Shown here in pieces: positions 7,519-12,832 of a DNA stretch of 12,832 nucleotides. The notes under the pieces were generated by a model. That model ran no database searches. It worked only from the letters and a program-made list of their open reading frames with translations, and was not told where the DNA came from. Position 1 is the stretch's first letter. Every line of letters begins with the position of its first letter. Both the position numbers and the translations under genes were made by a program. Location: assembly GCA_023229765.1 (NCBI GenBank), contig JALNYO010000057.1, positions 1-12,832 of the forward strand. Reading direction: 5' to 3'. This DNA comes from Syntrophales bacterium. GTDB taxonomy: Bacteria; Desulfobacterota; Syntrophia; Syntrophales; UBA5619.

Positions 7519-7921
7519 TACAAATATCGTTCTTGATATCGCTCTGAACAGAAAGCCATTCGTGGAGCAGGCGGCGCTTTTGTGGCGGCTGGCGGAGCAG
7601 AAGGAGATAATGGCCTGTCTCTCCAATACCAGTATCACGGACATTTTTTACATTGTCCGAAAGCACGCCGGGCAAGCGAAGGCCCGCAGCTTCATTGCCG
7701 ATATTCTCGATACGTTTTCGCTGGTGGATATCGACGAAGAAGGCTTTCGGGAGGCGCTTAACTCAGATATGCAAGACTTTGAGGATGCAGTGCAGTATGT
7801 GATCTTTGCGCGTAACGGATGTGATGTACTGGCGACCAGGAACAAGATTGATTTTGGCAACAGACCCAACGTCGTTGACCCTGCCGAGTTAATCGAGCAG
7901 ATCAATGCAGAAGGCGCTTAA
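7502..7921 (+). CDS. PIN-domain ribonuclease toxin (VapC-like, PIN_3 family)
   Basis: A 139-residue PIN-domain protein of full family length. It starts with GTG at 7502, with AAGGGA (7490-7495) 6 nt upstream inside the antitoxin gene. The metal-binding acidic residues are present: Asp6 and Asp12 in FDTNIVLDIALN, Asp47 in SNTSITDIFYI, Glu94/Asp95 in QDFEDAVQ, and the C-terminal TRNKIDF (112-118). PIN toxins of this type cleave RNA, often tRNA or rRNA, when freed from the antitoxin. The target of this one cannot be read from sequence. All key residues are intact, so the pair is probably functional. It is the only intact unit in the debris region 6868-10193. Confidence 0.9.
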   Translation: MKVLFDTNIVLDIALNRKPFVEQAALLWRLAEQKEIMACLSNTSITDIFYIVRKHAGQAKARSFIADILDTFSLVDIDEEGFREALNSDMQDFEDAVQYVIFARNGCDVLATRNKIDFGNRPNVVDPAELIEQINAEGA

Positions 7922-8293
7922 ATAACCGGCACTATCAGTCTTCTCAAGTTTTTTTCAATATCGCTGGGAGCGCTGGCGCGCGGAGCACGCCGCCTATACT
8001 GAGCAAATTTGGTTAATCAGGGACATAATGCCGATTTATAAGTAAATTATATAAGCATTGTTTAGTCGATAAAGCGTATTATGTCCCCGGAATATCCTCG
8101 ATCTATCGCGGCCCTTCGCTGACTGAAGAGGACTCAAGAGAATCATGCAAGCCTTCGGGATTGCAGATGTAAACATCTAAGCTGGAGATCATTTTATGAT
8201 ACCCAGGGATGGAAATGGGGTAGACAAGGTAGTTGTTGCCATATGCGGATGCAAGTGATTGCCGTCCGTAGGATTTCGCAGGAGATATGTAAG
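7922..8293. other. Gene-free stretch between the TA pair and the PIN remnant
   Basis: No convincing coding sequence on either strand. The stretch holds a small GC-rich palindromic patch (GGCG/CGCC arms around 7975-7992), the inverted-repeat element at 8020-8087, and a 14-bp near-palindrome AGATGT-AA-ACATCT at 8165-8178. No terminator with a clear T-tract follows the toxin gene. Confidence 0.5.
8020..8087. repeat. Short inverted-repeat element with GGGACATAAT ends
   Basis: The sequence begins GGGACATAATGC and ends GCGTATTATGTCCC, giving 10-bp perfect outer arms on a 68-bp AT-rich body. GGGACATAATAC-type ends are familiar to me from REP/IS200-like (RAYT-associated) repeats in many proteobacteria; that link is recollection, not a search. 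No transposase gene is present, so it would be a non-autonomous remnant. Confidence 0.5.
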
Positions 8294-8503
8294 CTATTTG
8301 TCGAATGATTTTATAAACTGAGCAGGGGTTAGAATCCGGATGCTCTGGTAGGCGCCGATATTCAGCAGGTAGGGGTCGCCGGAAATGATGTGGCTGGCGC
8401 CGGCAACGACTGCGCAGGAAATGAACTTGTCGTCATCAGGATCATCAGTTACAACAGAAACGGCCTTAACGGGTTGCATAAACTTATCCTTTGACGTTTG
8501 CAT
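8294..8503 (-). pseudogene. C-terminal remnant of a second PIN-domain toxin
   Basis: A 69-residue frame whose last 60 residues match the C-terminal half of the 'putative TA system toxin, PIN family' proteins: VVTDDPDDDKFISCAVVAGA, then SHIISGDPYLLNIG and IRILTPAQF. The acidic DDPDDDK and SGD positions of the PIN active site are there. The N-terminal half with the first catalytic Asp is missing, since full proteins are about 140 residues. It lies in the same reading frame as the truncated recD2 fragment, separated from it only by TAG (8512-8510) and a few codons. This suggests a deletion that fused the end of a PIN toxin gene to the middle of recD2. No partner antitoxin is visible. Confidence 0.75.
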
Positions 8504-8509
8504 TTCCGG

Positions 8510-9373
8510 CTAAAAACCCTGATTGATTCGGTGGGCATTGACAATTATGGAGCTTTCTTTGGCTTGTCTGAATATCTCATTCAATTCAACAACTGTGATC
8601 GCGCCGGATTCAATAATATCTTTCAAAACATTCCCCGGACCAACAGAGGGCAATTGGTTTACATCGCCAACCAAAATTAATGTTGCGTTGACAGGAACAG
8701 CCTTCAAAAGGTGATGCATAAGGATAATGTCAATCATGGAGGCTTCATCAATTATAAGAATATCGCAATCCAACGGGGTTTCTTCATTCTTCTGAAATCC
8801 TCCCTTCCTCATATTGAATTCCAGAAGGCGATGGATAGTCTTTGCTTCATGTCCTGTAGATTCGGTCATTCTCTTGGCCGCTCTACCTGTCGGAGCAGCT
8901 AATAATATTTTGGCTTTGACGGCAGTAAAGATTCTCAGAACAGCATTGATTATGGTCGTTTTTCCTGTGTCTGGGCCGCCGGTAATAATCATCACCTTAT
9001 GTTTGATAGCTGATTTGACCGCCTCGATCTGTTTTTCCGCCAACTTAATAAATAATTTCTCCTGTACCCATGGGATGGCTTTCTCAATATCGATCTTTCT
9101 GATCTTCTGGGATGTGTTGACAAGGGATTTTAGCCTTGCCGCTGCTTGGTTCTCTGCTATGTAGAATGGGGACAGATAGACGGCTTTATGATCAGGATTA
9201 GTTTTTTCATCAATGGAGGTAATTGCAAAACTCCCCATTCTTGTCATTCCCGCAACGATTCTGAGCGGGAATCTGGTTCTAACTGCTTGAAAAACCATAT
9301 TCCCGATAGAGATATTCGGGAATGACAAATGGTTTTGCAATTGCCTCAATGGTAATCTTTTTTTCACCGGCAA
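8510..9373 (-). pseudogene. recD2: recD2 helicase remnant, 3' fragment (ATPase core, C-terminus missing)
   Basis: This frame encodes the SF1B helicase core of RecD2. True recD2 homology starts at about 9215 with DEKTNPDHKAVYLSPFY; the residues before it are translated MITE sequence. Motifs in order are Walker A GGPDTGKTT (usually GGPGTGKTT), LAAPTGRAAKRM, Walker B DILIIDEASM, LVGDVNQLPSVGPGNVL, and EIFRQA. Homology stops in NAHRINQG, immediately followed by a codon and TAG. Motifs V and VI and the UvrD-like C-terminal domain, roughly 200 residues, are absent. The frame then continues into the PIN remnant, so the end of recD2 was lost by deletion. It cannot be a full helicase. Confidence 0.85.
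9217..9345. mobile_element. MITE-like palindromic element inserted in recD2
   Basis: A non-coding insertion of 129-130 bp. The ends are AGGTAATTGCAAAAC (9217-9231) and GTTTTGCAATTGCCT (9332-9346), inverted copies with one mismatch in 15. The flanks are direct repeats TCAATGG at 9210-9216 and 9346-9352; base 9346 can belong to either repeat or end. Inside are TTGTCATTCCCG and its inverse CGGGAATGACAA, plus two hairpins: ATTCCCGC/GCGGGAAT (9246-9253, 9265-9272) and ATTCCCGA/TCGGGAAT (9299-9306, 9316-9323). Removing 136 bp (element plus one direct repeat) rejoins recD2 in frame as KKITIDEKTNP. No transposase is encoded. Confidence 0.82.
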
Positions 9374-10193
9374 GATTCAATAGTGATTTCTCAATAATGG
9401 CAGCCTCAATCTCCAGGATGGCTTGCGACTGTTCAATCAGGGGTTGTTCCGGGTAATAAACGTGGCCCTGATCCGCCAGTTGATTCAGGACATAAAGAAC
9501 TCCCGCTTCAGCCCTGAGCAGAGAATCTTTGGCGAATCCCATATTTTTGGCAATCTTGTCCGCTGTAATAAATCCGATGCCGAAGATATCCATTGCCAGT
9601 CGGTAAGGATTCTCCTGAACAATCTTGATGGCAGCGTTACCGTATTGCTTGAATATCTTGGCGGCATAGCCGGAGCTTACGCCATGAGTTTGCAGAAAGA
9701 TCATGACCGCCCGGATATCCTTCTGATCCTGCCATGCTTTCTTTATCTTGCCGATGCGGACTACTCCAATGCCGGCAACTTCATCGAGCTTTTCAATGTT
9801 GCTTTCAATGACGTCGAGCGTTTCCTTCCCAAACATGCTGACAATACGCTTGGCCATGACAGGCCCTATTCCCTTGATCAGGCCCGAGCCCAAGTATTTC
9901 TGAATCCCGTAAACAGAGGTGGGTGTAGTCGTTTGGCAAAAGACGATCTTGAATTGCTCACCGAATTTCGGATGGTTGGTCCATTCCCCTTTCATTTTTA
10001 TGATCTCGCCAGGAGTTGGGTTGATCAGGTTGCCGGTGCAGGTGACGAGATCCTTGTTCCCATAGATTTTAACTTTGGCGATGGTATAGCCTGATTCTTC
10101 ATCGAAATAGGTTAAACGTTCTATCTGACCCTGAAGGTCTGTGAGTGCGGTTGTTTGCTGCATATGGATCAGTCCTTTTGCTAATAATGACAT
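9279..10193 (-). pseudogene. recD2: recD2 helicase remnant, 5' fragment (N-terminal HhH region)
   Basis: This 304-residue frame holds the N-terminal part of a RecD2/YrrC-type 5'-3' helicase. It has an OB-like start (LQGQIERLTYFDEESGYTIA), then helix-hairpin-helix segments GSGLIKGIGPVMAKRI and DEVAGIGVVRIGKIKKAW, and ENPYRLAMDIFGIGFITADKI. The likelier start is the ATG at 10163, with AAAAGGA 9 nt upstream; the upstream ATG at 10193 has a poorer site. After about codon 280 (IEAI) the frame enters the inserted element and ends at a TAG there, in a different frame from the helicase core. The pre-insertion gene, read from 10193 to 8510 without the element, would encode about 515 residues, against roughly 700-740 for the family. 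Confidence 0.85.
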
Positions 10194-10291
10194 CGTTTCT
10201 TCTTTACCTTATCACAATTTCTGTCTATGATGTGTCCGACATAAATCAACAATTTTGATGCAGATTTTGCTGACAAGAAAAAGAGGACGTG

Positions 10292-10615
10292 ATGGAAAAA
10301 AGACCTGAAATAAGCGTTGATCGCGGGAAAGAATTGGAGATAATTGATCCTGTCAAAAGAAAAAGCCCCTTCATTTCTTTCCGGTATTCCTATCGGGAAG
10401 TATCTTCTGTTGGCGGCAATACTTATGTGAAAGCCAAAGAGAAGAGCTTTGAAAACGGCAAGTTCAAGTCAGAGGAGTTTGAGGGAGTGGCGCCGGGAAA
10501 TCTTTATGGCAATATGGTGGCAGAGATGCAGAAGATGTTTTTCGGGCAGATAGCATCGGTGGTGAAAGCGTTTGCAGCGTTTTTGCCAGGCGCGAAGCGG
10601 GACAAAAGAGATTGA
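10292..10615 (+). CDS. Conserved-looking hypothetical protein
   Basis: A protein of 107 residues from the ATG at 10292; a GTG one codon earlier (10289) is also possible. AGAGGA lies only 4 nt before the ATG, so initiation may be weak. It is divergent from recD2, sharing the 95-bp intergenic region. Residues 26-60 (SPFISFRYSYREVSSVGGNTYVKAKEKSF) look like alternating beta strands, and residues 70-98 form a likely amphipathic helix (NMVAEMQKMFFGQIASVVKAFAAF, broken by nothing obvious). The C-terminus is very basic (KRDKRD). No signal peptide or clear membrane helix is seen. I do not recognise the family. The regular secondary-structure pattern and sensible codon use make it likely to be a real gene. 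Confidence 0.65.
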   Translation: MEKRPEISVDRGKELEIIDPVKRKSPFISFRYSYREVSSVGGNTYVKAKEKSFENGKFKSEEFEGVAPGNLYGNMVAEMQKMFFGQIASVVKAFAAFLPGAKRDKRD

Positions 10616-10633
10616 TTTTGAAGGGTACCGGTC

Positions 10634-10825
10634 ATGATCTTTGTGAGATTTCTTTTTCTAATGGCATTTATCATGGTGAGATTTTACGTATAGTTTATTG
10701 AAGTCAGCGAAGGAGGTCGGTTCGATTTTGTAGCAGAGTACAACCAGAAATGCTTAACCAAAAAGACACGTAATTTTTATGTCTTCACCTATAACTCAGC
10801 GATTCCTTATGTAGAATTGAAGTGA
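10634..10825 (+). pseudogene. Small ORF with an in-frame amber codon
   Basis: An ATG at 10634 has AAGGG 8 nt upstream, and opens a hydrophobic 19-residue segment (MIFVRFLFLMAFIMVRFYV) that ends at TAG (10691-10693). The same frame continues for 43 more codons to TGA (10823-10825) with a protein-like sequence: FIEVSEGGRFDFVAEY, NQKCLTKKTRNFYVF and TYNSAIPYVELK. Read through, it would be a 63-residue protein with one N-terminal membrane helix or signal anchor. It may be a pseudogene with one nonsense mutation, a chance open stretch, or a gene read through at UAG. I do not recognise a family. Confidence 0.33.
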
Positions 10826-11012
10826 GGATTATCATTCGAACTGTACGAACAATTATGACTCATAACAAACCCTGTTTTTCACGTTCTTCTTTGCCTGTTC
10901 ATGACCCGGTCTCCCCCGAAGCTTGGCACCTTGCCCTCCTCTTTCCGACATATACGCCCCGACACTTCAAGAGGACAGTGTGCACACCCGGGCTGTTCTC
11001 TATCCATTTTTT

Positions 11013-11372
11013 CTACCATAAACAGAGAAATTTCTTTCCATCCCGCAGTTCGCCCCTTAGCTTCTCCATATGTCGAAGAGTCGCAACATCTCGTTCAAGA
11101 TCAGAAGGCTTTATTTTAAGCCTCTCTATTATGGTCACTGATTCTACACCTCCGGTATCCTTCAATATTTGCAGTATATTTGCTTGAGTTTCGGTAAGCT
11201 CAACAGTAGCTTTATTCGCCTTTGAAAAGGATTTCGCACCGTATACTGCCCATGGGTCACATGCTTTGGCAGGCGAAAGGATGTCAATATAGCAATCTTC
11301 GCATAAGACTTGCCCATATAATTCTCTTTCCTCTCCTACTCCCATACTCTCTTTACATTTATCACATTTCAT
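11013..11372 (-). CDS. Small zinc-ribbon protein with C-terminal winged-helix-like region
   Basis: A protein of 119 residues, taking the ATG at 11372 as start because AAGAGGG (11387-11381) lies 8 nt upstream; an ATG further up at 11417 is in frame but lacks such a site. The N-terminus has two Cys pairs, MKCDKC (C3, C6) and LCEDC (C24, C27), a likely LIM/zinc-ribbon-like zinc site. A conserved-looking SPAKACDPWAVYGAKS (33-48) follows. Residues 58-118 (ELTETQANILQILKDTGGVE, then IIERLKIKPSDLERDVATLR and KLRGELRDGKKFL) have the helix-turn-helix plus wing pattern of a small DNA-binding domain. I recall similar uncharacterised proteins in deltaproteobacteria. A regulator role is plausible but not shown. 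Confidence 0.8.
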   Translation of the reverse strand: MKCDKCKESMGVGEERELYGQVLCEDCYIDILSPAKACDPWAVYGAKSFSKANKATVELTETQANILQILKDTGGVESVTIIERLKIKPSDLERDVATLRHMEKLRGELRDGKKFLCLW

Positions 11373-11668
11373 TAAATAATCCCTCTTATTGGCCACTTCC
11401 TTGACCATATTTGCCATCCGGATATCTGACTGGTACAGTTTATTTCCACTTGAAATTAAGCATTTTTATCGAGGATTACTTTTGCGTATTTCAGAAAGTT
11501 ACAAATGCTCCCAATCATCCTCCCCCAATGCCACATTTCAATCGCAATTCATCAATATACCTTGATGAAAAAAATGGCTACTTGTATTTGTTATCCTTGC
11601 CAGCCTTGTCGGCAAACTCAGTCTCTCCGGCTTCCTGCAGGAACCACACTTGTCGTGTGCTATTCACT
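11373..11668. other. Intergenic stretch without a supported gene
   Basis: Lies between the zinc-ribbon gene start and the DUF2905 stop, so it probably carries the promoter of the former. It holds the Shine-Dalgarno sequence at 11381-11387, an ATCCGGAT palindrome at 11416-11423 and a 12-bp perfect palindrome TTCCTGCAGGAA at 11632-11643. The short open frames here have no protein-like character. Confidence 0.45.
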
Positions 11669-11893
11669 TTACCGTCGGTTGATAAACCACATGACCAGGC
11701 TTAGGACAACGCTGATCAGGATACTCGTGGTCAAAGGAAAGTAGAAGGAGGACTGCTTTCCTTGGAACAAGAAATCGCCGGGGAGTTTTCCGAGCCAAGG
11801 GACCTTCCCCGAGAGGAGTAGGGCGACACCGATACCCGCGATGAACAGGCCTATCACAATGAGCAGTTTGCCAATATTGCTAAAATCGGGCAC
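11669..11893 (-). CDS. DUF2905 family small membrane protein
   Basis: A 74-residue membrane protein starting with GTG (11893-11891) and preceded by a strong GGAGGTGA 7 nt upstream. It has two hydrophobic helices, residues 9-28 (KLLIVIGLFIAGIGVALLLS) and about 52-70 (FPLTTSILISVVLSLVMWF). They are joined by a loop with the DUF2905 signature GKLPGDF and SSFYFPLTTS. Length and motif order match the family, which is widespread and of unknown function. It is divergent from the HU gene, sharing the 134-bp region 11894-12027. Nothing in it looks damaged. Confidence 0.88.
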   Translation of the reverse strand: MPDFSNIGKLLIVIGLFIAGIGVALLLSGKVPWLGKLPGDFLFQGKQSSFYFPLTTSILISVVLSLVMWFINRR

Positions 11894-11952
11894 CCCTTAG
11901 TCACCTCCAGAGAGACTGAACACCGCAGCTTGCCGCTGACGCTCAATTTCTG

Positions 11953-11982
11953 TTGACTTCTCCGTCAATATGGTCATATCAT
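11953..11982 (+). promoter_or_regulatory. Sigma70-type promoter of the HU gene
   Basis: TTGACT (11953-11958) and TATCAT (11977-11982) are separated by 18 nt, good matches to the -35 and -10 consensus. They lie 45 nt before the HU start codon, giving a leader of roughly 40 nt that includes the AAAGGAGA Shine-Dalgarno sequence. Position and strand fit transcription of HU and the following sixA-like gene. Confidence 0.6.
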
Positions 11983-12027
11983 CCACAATAAATCAAGATA
12001 ATTATCCACTTAAAGGAGAAATCCATC

Positions 12028-12309
12028 ATGAACAGATCTGACCTTATCAATGCTCTTGCCGCTAAAGAAAACTTGACCGCAAATATGGCAACCGACACCA
12101 TCAATCTGATCTTTGCCGGATTTACGGATACTCTGAAAAAGGGAGGCAGAATCGAGATAAGGGGCTTTGGGGCTTTTACTGTAAGGGAGTATAAGGCATA
12201 TGCAGGAAGGAATCCAAGGACAGGAAAAAATATTAAGGTACGGCCGAAGAAGCTGCCGTTCTTTAAAGTTGGGAAAGAGCTGAAAGGAATGGTTAATCGT
12301 TCAAATTAA
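12028..12309 (+). CDS. HU/IHF-family nucleoid DNA-binding protein
   Basis: A 93-residue protein of full HU length. The N-terminal helices (MNRSDLINALAAKENLTANMATDTINLIF) form the dimer body, GRIEIRGFGAF (40-50) is the family's conserved turn, and GRNPRTGKNIKVRP (60-73) is the beta-arm with the proline that intercalates into bent DNA. AAAGGAGA lies about 8 nt before the ATG, and a consensus-like promoter is present upstream. HU-type homodimers bend and compact DNA without strict sequence preference. The sequence alone does not separate HU from IHF, but the unpaired gene and HU-like length favour HU. The sixA-like gene follows after 21 nt. Confidence 0.95.
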   Translation: MNRSDLINALAAKENLTANMATDTINLIFAGFTDTLKKGGRIEIRGFGAFTVREYKAYAGRNPRTGKNIKVRPKKLPFFKVGKELKGMVNRSN

Positions 12310-12330
12310 TATCATTAGGAGCGAGCACTT

Positions 12331-12804
12331 TTGAAAACAATATTTCTATTGAGACATGCTAAAGCAGATAAAAGCCTGATTAATGATATGGGGCGGGACC
12401 TCTCTGGCAAAGGCCAAAGGCAAGCTGAATCGATAGGTCAGTGGATGTCGGAAAATGGGATAATGCCGGACTGGATTATCTGCTCACCAGCGAAACGAGC
12501 TAAGTCGACGGCAAAGATCTGCTCTGGTCGGATCGGCTACCAAAGAAGAATTCGCTTTGAAGAAAGTCTTTATGATGCTGGCAGTGACACATATCTTGAT
12601 ATTTTAGCGGCTCTCAATAATAAATATGATTCCGTGATGATGGTAGGACATAACCCGGCAATATCCGCTTTGGTAACAATTTTAACCGATATTCAACTCG
12701 ATATGTCACCATGCATGCTTGTCTGTATTGAAATTGCCCTTGATGAATGGCGCTCCGTCAAAGATGCCAGTGGCGCATTGAAATGGTTCCAGATTCCTTT
12801 ATAG
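12331..12804 (+). CDS. sixA: SixA-type phosphohistidine phosphatase (histidine phosphatase family)
   Basis: A 157-residue protein of the usual SixA size. It starts with TTG (12331), supported by AGGAG (12317-12321) 9 nt upstream and by the motif beginning right after: MKTIFLLRHAKA with catalytic His9 in the RHA form of the RHG motif. Further family residues are Arg56 in CSPAKRAKST, Glu78 in FEESLYDAG, and the second catalytic His107 in MVGHNPAIS. SixA removes phosphate from histidines of phosphotransfer proteins. In E. coli it acts on ArcB and on the nitrogen PTS; the substrate here is unknown. Spacing of 21 nt from the HU gene suggests one transcript. The TTG start may lower its expression relative to HU. 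Confidence 0.9.
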   Translation: MKTIFLLRHAKADKSLINDMGRDLSGKGQRQAESIGQWMSENGIMPDWIICSPAKRAKSTAKICSGRIGYQRRIRFEESLYDAGSDTYLDILAALNNKYDSVMMVGHNPAISALVTILTDIQLDMSPCMLVCIEIALDEWRSVKDASGALKWFQIPL

Positions 12805-12832
12805 ATGTAAGAACCGTCAGAATGATTTGTAG

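Noticed and set aside
7192..7905. Several minus-strand frames opposite the TA pair
   Set aside because: They are shadows of the antitoxin and PIN toxin, which have ribosome-binding sites, overlapping starts and catalytic motifs.
9423..10094. Plus-strand frame of 223 codons opposite recD2
   Set aside because: The minus strand has clear helicase homology over the same stretch, and the plus-strand product shows no family features.
10711..10730. Perfect AGGAGGT followed by possible start codons, suggesting re-initiation after the amber codon
   Set aside because: The only start-like codon at suitable spacing is a TTG followed at once by TAG; the other (ATT) is rarely used.
10826..11012. Possible genes in the plus-strand frames between the amber ORF and the zinc-ribbon gene
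   Set aside because: The frames run antisense into the zinc-ribbon gene, have no ribosome-binding site, and show no protein-like pattern.
1..12832. CRISPR array, tRNA, rRNA or riboswitch
   Set aside because: No regularly spaced direct repeats, no cloverleaf with a TTCRA arm and no recognisable rRNA or riboswitch core were seen on either strand by eye.

Overview
The window is bacterial. Gene content and repeat style suggest an anaerobic or syntrophic Desulfobacterota-type organism (formerly Deltaproteobacteria). This rests on a hydrogenase-4/complex I-like operon, a RecD2-type helicase, a small zinc-ribbon protein carrying a CDPWAV motif, and TTGTCATTCCCG-type palindromic repeats. It is inference; nothing here gives a taxonomic marker.

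Left half (1-6867, all on the minus strand): one tightly packed operon read right to left. Its order is small subunit (NuoB/HycG fold), HyfB, HyfC, HyfE, HyfF, then large subunit (fused NuoC-NuoD/HyfG fold), whose 3' end lies outside the window. Neighbouring genes are 1-3 nt apart or overlap by 4 nt. The membrane subunits keep the charged residues expected for ion pumping. The two soluble subunits have lost their cofactor ligands: the large subunit has Ser at both positions of the first CxxC of the [NiFe] site, and the small subunit has Asp, Ala, Asp and Asp where the four [4Fe-4S] (N2) cysteines belong. No ferredoxin-like HyfA/HyfH and no HyfD gene lies between the six genes. The locus therefore looks like a complex I-type ion-translocating assembly whose connector module cannot carry electrons in the usual way. 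This is the most interesting signal in the window.

Middle (6868-10193): a patchwork of genome debris around one intact toxin-antitoxin pair. From left to right it holds a palindrome-rich leader of the operon, the tail of a DUF4143-type ATPase, an intact antitoxin plus PIN-domain toxin pair (7252-7921), a gene-free stretch with a short inverted-repeat element (8020-8087), the C-terminal end of a second PIN toxin, and a broken recD2. The recD2 gene has lost its C-terminal third at the junction with the PIN remnant. It is also split by a MITE-like element of about 130 bp with 15-bp terminal inverted repeats and a 6-7 bp target duplication; removing the insertion restores the reading frame exactly.

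Right part (10194-12832): small single genes in more AT-rich DNA. These are a conserved-looking hypothetical protein, a small ORF with an in-frame amber codon, a zinc-ribbon/winged-helix-like protein, a DUF2905 membrane protein, an HU-family DNA-binding protein with a good sigma70-type promoter, and a SixA-type phosphohistidine phosphatase 21 nt downstream that is probably co-transcribed with it. No rRNA, tRNA or CRISPR array was seen.
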